A stretch of DNA of 64,000 nt. Source: Clostridium_AM sp963780135. Lineage in GTDB: Bacteria > Bacillota > Clostridia > Clostridiales > Clostridiaceae. Below the pieces are notes generated by a model. It was not told the origin of the DNA. It searched no databases and saw only the letters and a list, made by a program, of their open reading frames with translations. A program made the position numbers and the translations under genes. The DNA lies in assembly GCA_963780135.1 (NCBI GenBank), contig CAWAAR010000003.1, positions 3,100,001 through 3,164,000 of the forward strand, given 5' to 3'. This document shows, piece by piece, positions 45,345-53,884 of this stretch; within the stretch, counting starts at the first letter, position 1; each line of letters opens with the position of its first letter.

Positions 45345-45355
45345 TGGTCATACCA
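45345..45355 (-). promoter_or_regulatory. GntR (LldR/PdhR-type) operator 1
   Basis: TGGTCATACCA; the complementary strand reads TGGTATGACCA, identical to operator 2. About 720 bases upstream of etfB. Confidence 0.6.
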
Positions 45356-45556
45356 TACTTCCAGTTTGGAAAAATGGATATATGGTTAGTACTTTGCTTA
45401 TAACAATTTGTTTCAAAATTTCAATTGAAGCATTAGAGTTTTTGAATAGGTAATGATAGGGCTTAACACTATGTTAATGAAGTCTTTTGTAGTTGATGTA
45501 ATCGTTTTATAAGTGCTTATGTATTTTGTGGTTTTTCATGTTTACTACTAACTTAG

Positions 45557-45567
45557 TGGTATGACCA
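45557..45567 (+). promoter_or_regulatory. GntR (LldR/PdhR-type) operator 2
   Basis: TGGTATGACCA, followed 10 bases later by CTACCACT, a possible extra half-site. The 212-base distance to operator 1 would allow looping by a dimer pair. No GntR gene is in the window. Confidence 0.6.
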
Positions 45568-45720
45568 TAAGACTATACTACCACTACTTTGATATCAATA
45601 CATATTAGAAAGATTATGTAGAATTAATGAAAAATATTAAGTGAGCATTTGATTCTAAAAGCATATTAAATTAAGGGGAAGTTTGATAATAAACTATTTA
45701 TATTTAGGGGAGGAATGAAT

Positions 45721-45995
45721 ATGGAATTTAAAAATGTAACTCTTGCAAAAGAGGGAAAACCGAGGTAGTGAGGATCAATAGACTTTAAAGCCTTAAATGA
45801 ACTAAATTCAGAAATTTTAAGAGAATTAGAGGCCGCTTTTGATGCTGTATATGCAGATAAGGAATGTAGTGCAATATAGATACTGGAACTTACTGTGAAA
45901 CAGAAGTATTTTAACAATGTTTTTCAACTGATGATCAAAAGGAAGGTATCACAGCATTTATAGAAAAAAGAGACAAGCATTTTAAAAATAGTTAA
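45721..45995 (+). pseudogene. Crotonase (enoyl-CoA hydratase) remnant with internal deletion
   Basis: The first codons (MEFKNVTLAKEGKPR) and then FKALNELNSEILRELEAAFD match the start of crotonases. After a break near 45870 the frame encodes YCETEVF, a stop, and QCFSTDDQKEGITAFIEKRD, the family's C-terminal end. About 500 bp of the middle is missing and two stops interrupt. A GGGGAGG site still precedes the ATG. It shows that the lactate operon once carried a crotonase gene ahead of etfB. Confidence 0.85.
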
Positions 45996-46074
45996 AAGAT
46001 AAAATAAATTTCACGTAATAAATTTTTTAGATCCATAGTAAACATATACTAAAAGGTAAAAGGAGAGGAAAATT

Positions 46075-46860
46075 ATGCAGATTCTAGTATGCGTAAAACA
46101 GGTTCCAGATGATTCTGTTGAAATTCATTTGGATAATAAGGTAAAAAAACCTAATTTAAATGGAGTTACTTCCATAGCCAATGCATTTGATACATATGCA
46201 TTAGAATTAGCTGTTCGCTTTATGGAAGCACATGGAGGAAATGTTAGTGTAGTAACTGTTGCAGCAGAAGATTCTTTGAATACATTGAAAAATTGTCTTG
46301 CAGTAGGAGCAAAGGAAGCATTTTTTATAAAAGATGACTTATATGCAGATTTAGATGCTCTTGGTACAGCTCATGTTTTGGCAGATGCTATTCATAAAAT
46401 TGAAAAAGACAAAGACATAAAATTTGATTTGATTCTTTGTGGAAAGGAATCTACAGATGAAATTACTGGTCAAGTAGGAGCAATGCTTGCTGAAAAATTG
46501 AAAGCAGGATTTGTCAGCAGTGCAATTGAAGTCAATTTAGAAGAGAATTCTTTGAAAGTTCATCAAGAAACTGAAGAAGGATATAATATAGTTTCTTTAG
46601 ACTCTCCAGCGGTAATAACAATAAGCAAACCAAATTATGATCCGCGTTATCCTACCATTAAAACTAAGATGGCAAGTCGTAAGGCAGTTATTCCAACTTA
46701 CTCAGCTGCAGAAATTGGAGAGGTAAAACAAGCAAAAGTACGTTGTACCCAGTATGTTGAACCACCTAAGAGAGCAGCTGGTATCAAAATTCAAGAAAAA
46801 GATGCAAAACTAGCAGTAAGTACTGCTATAGGACAAATGAAAAAGGATAAGGCAATCTAA
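46075..46860 (+). CDS. etfB: Electron transfer flavoprotein beta subunit (LctB-like)
   Basis: The 261-residue subunit has the ETF-beta signature: QILVCVKQVPDDSVEIHLDN, an AMP/FAD-binding LCGKESTDEITGQVGAMLAE, and the ETF-beta loop DPRYPTIKTKMASRKAVIP. In bifurcating ETFs this subunit holds a second FAD that splits electron pairs. RBS GGAGAGG. It overlaps no gene; etfA starts 21 bases downstream. Association with a lactate permease and dehydrogenase suggests the confurcating lactate dehydrogenase complex known from Acetobacterium woodii. The acyl-CoA dehydrogenase at the operon end offers an alternative partner. Confidence 0.9.
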   Translation: MQILVCVKQVPDDSVEIHLDNKVKKPNLNGVTSIANAFDTYALELAVRFMEAHGGNVSVVTVAAEDSLNTLKNCLAVGAKEAFFIKDDLYADLDALGTAHVLADAIHKIEKDKDIKFDLILCGKESTDEITGQVGAMLAEKLKAGFVSSAIEVNLEENSLKVHQETEEGYNIVSLDSPAVITISKPNYDPRYPTIKTKMASRKAVIPTYSAAEIGEVKQAKVRCTQYVEPPKRAAGIKIQEKDAKLAVSTAIGQMKKDKAI

Positions 46861-46881
46861 TTAAGGAGGGAAAATAAAAGT

Positions 46882-47826
46882 ATGAAAGCATTATTGTTTA
46901 TGGAAACAGATGGGGAAAAAGTACTAGGTGGAAGCCTTGAACTTATTAGTGCAGCAAAGGCATTAGATGCAGAGGGAACGGCTCTTGTAGTAGGCAGCAA
47001 AGCAGCTGCTGATAAAATAGCTGCACTAGGAATGCCAGTTATTTTTACAGATACTGCTGCAGATTGTGATACGGTTACAGAAGTATTATCACAAATGATT
47101 AAGAAGCAAAATCCAGATATTGTTTTACTTGCAAATACAACAATGGCTAAGGACGTTTCACCGCGTATTGCAGGACGTATGGATTTAGGATGTGTTAGTG
47201 ATGTAATAGAAATGAATAAAAATGATGATAAAGTTATATATACTAGACCAGCTTATGGTGGTACGGTTTTAGAACATATTGAAGTAGAAGGCATGGCAGT
47301 AGTTACAGTTAGAAACGGAAGCTTTTCAAAACCTGAAGAAGGTTCTAAGGCAGCTGTTACAGAGGAAAAAATAGAAATTTCAGCAGATGCTATTAAGGCA
47401 AAAATTGTTGATAAGGTAAAGGACATTTGTGAAGCTGTTAACTTAGAAGAATCAGAAATTATTGTTTCTGGCGGTCGTGGAATGGGAAATGTAGAAAATT
47501 TCAAACTTGTTGAAGAATTAGCAAATGTACTTGGCGGTGTGGTAGGTGCCACAAGACCACCAATTGAAGATGGATGGATTTGTCGTTCACATCAAGTTGG
47601 ACAATCAGGAAAGATTGTAACACCAAAGCTTTATATTGCATGTGGAATTTCTGGAGCAACTCAGCATACATCTGGTATGTCAGCTTCTAATTATATTGTG
47701 GCAATTAATAAAGATGAAGAAGCTCCAATTTTTGAAATTGCTGATATAGGTATTGTTGGAAATGTAAATGAAATTCTTCCAGTTATGATTGAAGAAATGA
47801 AGAAAGCAAAAGAAGAAGCAAAGTAA
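46882..47826 (+). CDS. etfA: Electron transfer flavoprotein alpha subunit (LctC-like)
   Basis: The 314-residue subunit has the C-terminal FAD-binding signature GGVVGATRPPIEDGWICRSH and GQSGKIVTPKLYIACGISGA, with NAINKDEEAPIF nearby as VAINKDEEAPIFEIADIG. There is no N-terminal ferredoxin extension, as seen in some acetogen EtfA proteins, so ferredoxin contact would have to use the flavins alone. RBS AAGGAGGG. Co-transcribed with etfB and followed by the lactate permease after 150 bases. Confidence 0.9.
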   Translation: MKALLFMETDGEKVLGGSLELISAAKALDAEGTALVVGSKAAADKIAALGMPVIFTDTAADCDTVTEVLSQMIKKQNPDIVLLANTTMAKDVSPRIAGRMDLGCVSDVIEMNKNDDKVIYTRPAYGGTVLEHIEVEGMAVVTVRNGSFSKPEEGSKAAVTEEKIEISADAIKAKIVDKVKDICEAVNLEESEIIVSGGRGMGNVENFKLVEELANVLGGVVGATRPPIEDGWICRSHQVGQSGKIVTPKLYIACGISGATQHTSGMSASNYIVAINKDEEAPIFEIADIGIVGNVNEILPVMIEEMKKAKEEAK

Positions 47827-47977
47827 AGTTTTTCTGTTCCTTAGCTTAGAAACAAAAATCCAATACATGAAAAATAGCATTAAATAATAAAGGGACGGTA
47901 TATGATCAAAATACAAATGGTGAGACTAATTAATAAGAAGGTAGTATCTTAAAAATTGAATAAGGGGGCAAAAAGAA

Positions 47978-49516
47978 ATGTTATTTTTTAAATTTTTATT
48001 AGCTATATTGCCAATTATTTGGCTTATAGTAGCATTGAGTAAATTAAAAATGGCAGGTCATAAAGCTACTTCTATTGCACTTGTTCTTACAATGATTTTA
48101 GCTGTTGGATTTTGGAAATTAAATGTTGTTTATACTGCATCAGCAGTATTGGAAGGAATACTCAATGCTTTGTGGCCAATTTGTTTAGTTATTGTTGCAG
48201 CATTGTTTACGTATAATTTGACTTTACGTACAGGGGCCATGGAATCCATAAAAAAAATGTTGGCTGGAGTTTCTATTGATAAAAGAGTTTTAGTATTAAT
48301 TATTGGATGGGGATTCGGTTGCTTCATGGAAGGAATGGCAGGGTTTGGCACAGCAGTTGCTATTCCAGCATCTATGCTGGCTGGCGTTGGATTAAACCCA
48401 TTTGCAGCAGTTGTAGCTTGTTTAGTTGCTAATAGTACACCAACTGCATTTGGATCAGTTGGAATACCACTGGTAACACTTTCATCAGTAACAGGAATTA
48501 CATCCCATACATTAGCAGCAAATGCAGCAATGATTCAAGTAATTCTTAGTTTTATCAGTCCATTTATTATGGTATGCATTGTAGGTGGTGGAATAAAGGC
48601 ATTAAAAGGAGTATTTTCTATTACGCTAATTTCAGCATTAGCATTTGTAGTACCTTGGTATATTACAGCAACAGTAGTTGGAGCAGAATTGCCAGATATA
48701 GTAGGCTCTATTTGTTGTATGGTATGTACAGTTATTGCAGCAAAAATCTTTAATAAAAAACCTGCAGATGAGTATTGCATTGAAGCTCAGAATAAAAAAG
48801 AAGAAGCAGGTTTATCTTTTGGTAAAGCAGTACAAGCATGGAGTCCATTTATTTTAATATTCATAATGTTAATAATTACATCAACTTTATCTCCAACAAT
48901 CAATCATTTAATTGCAAAATACAAAACTGTTGCTATTGTATACGCTGGTAAAGGCGGAGGTAAATTGACTTTTAGTTGGATCAATACACCAGGCGTTATC
49001 ATTTTTGTGGCTGCAATTATTGGTGGTATTGTTCAAGGTGCGAAAGCATCAACTATGATGGAGGTATTGCTTGCTACATTAAAAGCAAACTGGAAAGCAA
49101 TGGCTACTATTTGCGCAGTTATGTCAGTAGCAAAGGTAATGGGCTATAGTGGAATGATTGCAGATATTGCAGGTCTTTTAGTTGTAGTTACAGGAAGAGC
49201 ATATCCACTAATTTCCCCACTAATTGGAGCTATTGGAGCATTTGTTACAGGCTCAGGTACATCAACCAGTGTTTTATTCGGAGGATTACAAGCAAAAACA
49301 GCTCAAAATCTTGGACTTTCTCCATCATGGATGGCAGCAGCAAATGTTCTTGGAGCAGGTATTGGAAAGATGATTTGTCCTCAAAGTATTGCAATTGGTG
49401 CAACTGCAATTAATAAATCTGGTTCAGAAAGTAAGATTTTAGGAAGTGTATTTAAATATTTTATACTTTATGTAGTTATTGCGGGCATCGTATGTTTTGT
49501 AGGAACATTAATATAA
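47978..49516 (+). CDS. lctP: L-lactate permease (LctP family)
   Basis: The 512-residue carrier has about 12 helices and LctP hallmarks: GFGCFMEGMAGFGTAVAIPA around residue 110-130, PTAFGSVGIPLVTL, and a C-terminal SGTSTSVLFGGLQ with MICPQSIAIGATAINKSG. It imports lactate with protons, supplying the dehydrogenase next door. RBS AAGGGGG. It follows etfA and precedes the lactate dehydrogenase in the same operon. Confidence 0.93.
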   Translation: MLFFKFLLAILPIIWLIVALSKLKMAGHKATSIALVLTMILAVGFWKLNVVYTASAVLEGILNALWPICLVIVAALFTYNLTLRTGAMESIKKMLAGVSIDKRVLVLIIGWGFGCFMEGMAGFGTAVAIPASMLAGVGLNPFAAVVACLVANSTPTAFGSVGIPLVTLSSVTGITSHTLAANAAMIQVILSFISPFIMVCIVGGGIKALKGVFSITLISALAFVVPWYITATVVGAELPDIVGSICCMVCTVIAAKIFNKKPADEYCIEAQNKKEEAGLSFGKAVQAWSPFILIFIMLIITSTLSPTINHLIAKYKTVAIVYAGKGGGKLTFSWINTPGVIIFVAAIIGGIVQGAKASTMMEVLLATLKANWKAMATICAVMSVAKVMGYSGMIADIAGLLVVVTGRAYPLISPLIGAIGAFVTGSGTSTSVLFGGLQAKTAQNLGLSPSWMAAANVLGAGIGKMICPQSIAIGATAINKSGSESKILGSVFKYFILYVVIAGIVCFVGTLI

Positions 49517-49561
49517 ACTTTAATAATAAATCAAGGTAAAAATTAGAAGGGAAGGATTATT

Positions 49562-50995
49562 ATGGTTAAGTATAATGAATTGACAGAAGAAATAATTTCA
49601 AAATTACAGGAAGCAGCTCCAGGGCATATTTTAATAGGTGATGATATAAATAAAGATTATTGTCATGATGAAATGCCTATTTATGGAAAAAAAGATCCAC
49701 AAGTTGTATTGGTGGCACATTCTACAGAAGAAGTTGCTGCAGTGGTAAAAATATGTAATGAAAATAAAATACCAGTAACTCCAAGAGGAGCAGGAACAGG
49801 ACTTGCAGGAGGAGCAGTTCCACTACTCGGAGGGGTTCTAATTGATATTACAAAGATGAATAAAATACTTTCTTATGATATGGAGAACTTTGTTGTTCGC
49901 GTTCAAGCTGGTGTTTTATTAAAGGATCTTGCAGAGGACTGTGCAAAACAGGGACTATTATATGCGCCAGATCCTGGTGAAAAGTCTGCTTGTTTAGGTG
50001 GAAATGTTTCAACAAATGCGGGTGGAATGAGAGCTGTTAAATATGGTGCAACTCGTGATTATGTACGAGCAATGACAGTTGTCCTTCCAACAGGAGAAAT
50101 TACTAGCTTTGGAGCTTCGGTATCAAAAACAAGTTCAGGTTACAGCCTTTTGAATTTAATGATTGGTTCAGAAGGTACTCTTGGAATTATTACAGAACTT
50201 ACTTTGAAAACTATGCCAGCACCAAAGATAGCCGCAAGTTTAATTATTCCTTTTGAAAATTTAGATGATTGTATTTCTACTGTTCCTAAATTTAAAATGG
50301 AGCATATGAATCCACAAGCATTAGAATTTATGGAAAGAGAAATTGTATTAGCTAGTGAAAGATATATTGGAAAGAGTGTATTTCCACAGGTAGTTGATGG
50401 AGTAACTGCCAACGCTTACTTACTTGTTACTATAGATGCAAGTAGTGAAGATGAATTAAATAACATTATCGAACAAGCAAGCGAAATAGTTTTAGAAGCA
50501 GGAGCAATTGATGTTCTTGTAGCAGATACACCTGCAAAAATGAAGGATGCATGGGCTGCACGTTCCAGCTTCTTAGATGCGATTATGGCAGAAACAAAGT
50601 TATTAGATGAATGTGATGTTGTAGTTCCAGTAAACAAAATTGCTTCTTATCTTGCCTTTGTAAATAAAACTGGTGAAGAATGTGGATTAACTATTAAGAG
50701 TTTTGGACATGCAGGAGATGGAAATCTTCATATATACCAATGCAGTAATGACTTAGAAGAAGAAGAATTTAAAGCAAGAGTCCATAAATTCTTTAAGATT
50801 ATATATAAAGAAGCAACAGAATGTGGTGGTCTTGTTTCAGGAGAACATGGAATTGGTAGTGGAAAGATTAGCTATTTAGCAGATAGTGTTGGAGAAATAA
50901 ATATGGAGTTAATGAAAGGTATTAAAAAAGCCTTTGATCCTAACTTTATTATGAATCCAGGTAAAGTATGTTGTCTATTAGATAATATAAAATAA
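49562..50995 (+). CDS. lctD: FAD-linked lactate dehydrogenase (GlcD/LctD family)
   Basis: The 477-residue protein has a PCMH-type FAD domain (TPRGAGTGLAGGAVPLLGGV at about 80-99, SEGTLGIITELTLK) and a C-terminal FAD-oxidase domain ending HAGDGNLHIYQC, SGEHGIGSGKISYL and NPGKVC. It should oxidise D-lactate (or glycolate) to pyruvate, passing electrons to EtfAB. In acetogens this complex uses reduced ferredoxin to drive NAD reduction. RBS AAGGGAAGGA. The permease is upstream, and the acyl-CoA dehydrogenase follows after 48 bases. Confidence 0.88.
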   Translation: MVKYNELTEEIISKLQEAAPGHILIGDDINKDYCHDEMPIYGKKDPQVVLVAHSTEEVAAVVKICNENKIPVTPRGAGTGLAGGAVPLLGGVLIDITKMNKILSYDMENFVVRVQAGVLLKDLAEDCAKQGLLYAPDPGEKSACLGGNVSTNAGGMRAVKYGATRDYVRAMTVVLPTGEITSFGASVSKTSSGYSLLNLMIGSEGTLGIITELTLKTMPAPKIAASLIIPFENLDDCISTVPKFKMEHMNPQALEFMEREIVLASERYIGKSVFPQVVDGVTANAYLLVTIDASSEDELNNIIEQASEIVLEAGAIDVLVADTPAKMKDAWAARSSFLDAIMAETKLLDECDVVVPVNKIASYLAFVNKTGEECGLTIKSFGHAGDGNLHIYQCSNDLEEEEFKARVHKFFKIIYKEATECGGLVSGEHGIGSGKISYLADSVGEINMELMKGIKKAFDPNFIMNPGKVCCLLDNIK

Positions 50996-51043
50996 TAAAA
51001 TATAAATTATATAAACATATAAGAAGAAGGGTAGGGAATTAAT

Positions 51044-52186
51044 ATGAATTTTAAACAAGATGAAAATCATGAACAATTACAAGAAATGTACCGCGATTTT
51101 GCAGAAAAGGAGATAAAACCACTTGCAAAAGAGATTGATGAAACTATGCGTTTCCCAAAAGAAAGTGTAGTAAAAATGGCTGAAATGGGACTACTTGGAA
51201 TTCCATTTCCTGAAGAATATGGTGGAGCAGGAATGGACACATTAAGCTATATGCAATGTGTAGAAGAATTAGCTAAATGTTGTGCAACAACAAGTACCAT
51301 CGTTTCAGCACATACAAGTCTTGGTACAGGACCTATTTACGCATATGGTACTGACGAGCAAAAGAAAAAATACTTAAAACCACTTGCTTCTGGTGAAAAA
51401 TTAGGTGCTTTTGCCTTAACAGAACCTTGTGCTGGAACTGATGCTTCTATGCAAAAGTCAACAGCAGTACTTGAAGGAGACCATTATGTATTAAATGGCA
51501 GCAAAATTTTCATTACTAATGCAGGATTTGCAGATGTATATATTGTTCTTGCTATGACAGATAAGAGCAAGGGTACAAGAGGTATTTCAGCATTTATCGT
51601 TGAAAAAGATTTTCCAGGATTTTCTGTTGGAAGTCATGAATTAAAGATGGGAATAAGAGGATCTTCTACTTGCGAATTATTCTTTGATAATTGCATAGTT
51701 CCAAAGGAAAATCTTTTAGGAGAAGAAGGTAAAGGATTTAAAATTGCAATGGCAACTCTTGATGGAGGTCGTATTGGTATTGCTTCGCAAGCTCTTGGTA
51801 TTGCAGAAGGTGCCATAGAAGAAACTATAAAATATGTAAATGAACGTGTTCAATTTGGACGTACTATTTCAAAATTCCAAAATACACAATTTGAACTTGC
51901 TCAAATGCGTGCAAATACAGAAGCTGCAAAGCTTTTAGTATATCAAGCTGCATGTGCAAAGGATAATAATGAACCATATACACATTTAGCTGCTATGGCA
52001 AAATTAGTTTCTTCTAGAAATGCCAGTGATGTAACAAGACGTTGTTTACAATTATTCGGCGGCTATGGATATTCAAGCGATTATCCAATTGAAAGAATGA
52101 TGCGTGATGCAAAAATAACAGAAATTTATGAAGGAACATCAGAAGTTCAAATGATGGTAATTTCCGGATGGATGGGCGTTAAATAG
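51044..52186 (+). CDS. Acyl-CoA dehydrogenase (butyryl-CoA dehydrogenase type)
   Basis: The 380-residue flavoenzyme has the complete family pattern: FALTEPCAGTDASMQKSTA (FAD-binding), RGSSTCELFFDNCIVPKENL, RVQFGRTISKFQ, LQLFGGYGYSSDYPIERMMRD, and the catalytic-base glutamate in EIYEGTSEVQ. It would reduce or oxidise a short-chain acyl-CoA with EtfAB as electron partner. Its place after the lactate genes, with a crotonase relic before etfB, hints that the operon joins lactate oxidation to acyl-CoA reduction. RBS GAAGAAGGG. Confidence 0.93.
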   Translation: MNFKQDENHEQLQEMYRDFAEKEIKPLAKEIDETMRFPKESVVKMAEMGLLGIPFPEEYGGAGMDTLSYMQCVEELAKCCATTSTIVSAHTSLGTGPIYAYGTDEQKKKYLKPLASGEKLGAFALTEPCAGTDASMQKSTAVLEGDHYVLNGSKIFITNAGFADVYIVLAMTDKSKGTRGISAFIVEKDFPGFSVGSHELKMGIRGSSTCELFFDNCIVPKENLLGEEGKGFKIAMATLDGGRIGIASQALGIAEGAIEETIKYVNERVQFGRTISKFQNTQFELAQMRANTEAAKLLVYQAACAKDNNEPYTHLAAMAKLVSSRNASDVTRRCLQLFGGYGYSSDYPIERMMRDAKITEIYEGTSEVQMMVISGWMGVK

Positions 52187-52242
52187 TTAATAAATAGCAA
52201 ACTTAGTCATTTGTTTTATTCCCCGTGATATCTGATATAAAA

Positions 52243-52300
52243 GATGCAACACAAATTTTTAGAGGACAGAGGACAAATGTCCTCTCAAAAAAATTGCATC
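52243..52300. repeat. 58-bp palindromic element
   Basis: The left arm GATGCAA-AAATTTTT-GAGGACA and right arm TGTCCTC-AAAAA-TTGCATC pair imperfectly around GAGGACAAA. Its right arm recurs, inverted, at 15182-15204. It lies between the operon's last gene and the terminator at 52353. Confidence 0.65.
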
Positions 52301-52352
52301 GCATAGTTTTTAAACTGCGAAAGTTGAGTATTTGATTTATAACATAAAAGTA

Positions 52353-52384
52353 AAAACCACCGATTTTATTTGATCGGTGGTTTT
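52353..52384 (+). terminator. Terminator downstream of the lactate operon
   Basis: The perfect 12-bp arms AAAACCACCGAT and ATCGGTGGTTTT. It lies 167 bases after the acyl-CoA dehydrogenase stop and probably ends the operon. Confidence 0.85.
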
Positions 52385-52492
52385 CTGTATATCTATGAAA
52401 TGTATAAAAAATGTGATATAATTCTCAATTAGCTAAGTTGTAGCTGTATTTTAAAGAGATTAAGAATAACATGCTGTTAGGAGGATTAATAA

Positions 52493-52790
52493 ATGGGGAA
52501 AATAGAAGAAGTTAAATATATTATTGATAATAAAAAAGTTACCGCAAGAAATGGAAAAGTGCAAGATGCAGAAAAATTGATTAATCTTATTAAAAAAGTT
52601 GGTGAAGAAACAGATTTTTTATTAAAGAATCCTGATGAATTTAATCCAACTGTTAAAGAAGAGGAAAAGTTTATCCAAAGTCAGATTTTATGAAATAAAT
52701 ATCATATTAGAATATATGCAAAAAATGTTGAAAAAGTTTCTTAAAGATGGTAAAATAGTATTTATTAAACATGGAATAAGTAAAAATTAG
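52493..52790 (+). pseudogene. GNAT acetyltransferase relic
   Basis: An AGGAGG site and ATG begin a frame whose TARNGKVQDAEKLINLIKKV and ETDFLLKNPDEFNPTVKEEE are the N-terminal part of a GNAT family N-acetyltransferase. It stops at 52693, long before the acetyl-CoA site. Beyond, RIYAKNVEKV in another frame resembles the family's C-terminal strand. Internal deletion and stops make it a pseudogene; the following 240 bases are empty. Confidence 0.65.
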
Positions 52791-52969
52791 AAATAGGTAA
52801 AAATATGATAGGTTATAATAATAATTTAATCTATAAATGTTGAAAATTGAGTAATATGTGATAAATTAATTTATTATATAAATTTTTATTTACGTATTAA
52901 AAAAAGTGGAAACTGTGAAAAATTCTCTTTATTTGGGCACTTGGAGAATTTAGAGTTAGTAGTGCAACC

Positions 52970-53012
52970 GGCCAATAATTAGCTTAAAAACTAATTATTG
53001 GCCTTTATTTTT
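52970..53012 (+). terminator. Strong hairpin directly upstream of a secreted-peptide gene
   Basis: The perfect 13-bp arms GGCCAATAATTAG and CTAATTATTGGCC with a T-rich tail lie only 35 bases before the next gene's ATG, and no intact gene precedes them. A weaker stem AAATTCTC/GAGAATTT lies 20 bases further upstream. This could be a leader attenuator for the next gene, or simply the end of the GNAT relic unit. Confidence 0.8.
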
Positions 53013-53037
53013 GAAAAAAATACGGGAGGTACTAAAA

Positions 53038-53370
53038 ATGAAAACTAAGATACTTACAGCTTTATTACTTACAGGATTATTATTAAATATAGGAGTTACT
53101 ACAACAGTTAGTGCATCTTCCAATGACAATAAGCCTTATAATTATAACTTCTATTCCCAAAGCATCGAAACTAGATTAGGTACTTTAGTAGAATCAGGAA
53201 TTATATCTCAAGCTGAAGCAACAACAATAATAGATATATATTATAATGATGAAATAACAACCAAAAAAGATATGAAAAAAGAACTAGATACTTTAGTAAC
53301 AGCAAAAACTATAACACAAAACCAAGAAGATTCAATATTAAACTTATTTATTGATTTAAGTTGTAACTAA
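53038..53370 (+). CDS. Small secreted protein
   Basis: The 110-residue protein starts at the ATG preceded by GGGAGG; the in-frame TTG at 53011 lies before that site. It has a signal peptide (KILTALLLTGLLLNIGVTTT, cleaved after VSASS). The mature part is short and helical (ETRLGTLVESGIISQAEATT, then a second similar helix LDTLVTAKTITQNQEDSILN), perhaps two repeats of one helical hairpin. No family recognised. Probably an exported peptide or an inhibitor-like protein. Confidence 0.65.
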   Translation: MKTKILTALLLTGLLLNIGVTTTVSASSNDNKPYNYNFYSQSIETRLGTLVESGIISQAEATTIIDIYYNDEITTKKDMKKELDTLVTAKTITQNQEDSILNLFIDLSCN

Positions 53371-53400
53371 GAAACATCAATATTATCTAATTAGCAAAAT

Positions 53401-53468
53401 AAGTTGTTAACAATTTATTAACGCCCCCCTAGGATCGCGTTGTGAAGCCTTGCCTGAACTTGCTATAA
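53401..53468. repeat. Copy of the dispersed palindromic element (right half)
   Basis: TTAACGCCCCCCTAGGATCGCGTTGTGAAGCC-type sequence, then TGAACTTGCTATAA, matches the 16008-16110 element over its centre and right arm. Confidence 0.6.
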
Positions 53469-53475
53469 TTTATTT

Positions 53476-53531
53476 ATAAAAGGGACTGCTCAAAGTAATC
53501 TAAAAAATTGCTATTGAACAGTGCCTTTTTT
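53476..53531 (+). terminator. Hairpin related to the start of the 310-bp repeats
   Basis: AAAAGGGACTGCTCAA pairs imperfectly with TTGAACAGTGCCTTTT and ends in a T8 tract. The segment ATAAAAGGGACTGCTCAAAGTAATCT resembles the opening of the 310-bp repeats (ATAAAAGAGTTATTCAAAGTGACTT). A relative of that element thus also precedes the intact DUF1703-type gene. Confidence 0.6.
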
Positions 53532-53586
53532 TTCATAGATAAGTTTAGAACAATGCAACGATAAGGCAATTTTTAAAATTTCCAAT

Positions 53587-53787
53587 GTGTGTTTAAGCAT
53601 TAAAAAAGAAGATGAAATACACATGATTGATAGATTTTATATGGCAAATAAGGCAAAAAAGGGACAAGGAGCAGGACTTGGTTTGTCCATTGTAAAAAGT
53701 TTGATGGACAAAATGAGTGGAACAGTAATATCAGAGTTTGAAGAAAACAGCATTTCTATCATATGTGAATGGAAATGTGCAAATTGA
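53587..53787 (+). pseudogene. Histidine-kinase ATPase-domain fragment
   Basis: The short frame encodes the end of a HATPase_c domain: MIDRFYMANKAKKGQGAGLG, then LSIVKSLMDKMSGTV. The rest of the kinase is absent, so it is a 3' relic. Confidence 0.75.
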
Positions 53788-53884
53788 ATCATGCTTTGAG
53801 TCGCCTTTTAATAGTGTATGAAATTGTATATAATAGAAATAGTATATTAATGAAAGTAAGCGATGAAGAGAGAAGGTGAATTAC

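Larger units (their letters stand above)
44965..45720. promoter_or_regulatory. Long upstream region of the lactate operon: hairpin and two GntR-type operators
   Basis: No intact gene is present. A palindromic hairpin (TCCCTCA-ACTTAAGT-TGAGGGA) lies at about 45106-45129 and a 22-codon relic frame near 45000-45060. TGGTCATACCA (45345-45355) and TGGTATGACCA (45557-45567) are the same operator read on opposite strands. They fit the TGGT-N3-ACCA consensus of the FadR/PdhR/LldR group of GntR regulators, which control lactate and pyruvate genes. Confidence 0.65.

Noticed and set aside
52900..53003. Known riboswitch (c-di-GMP, T-box)
   Set aside because: The conserved cores of these classes were looked for and not found; only generic hairpins are present.
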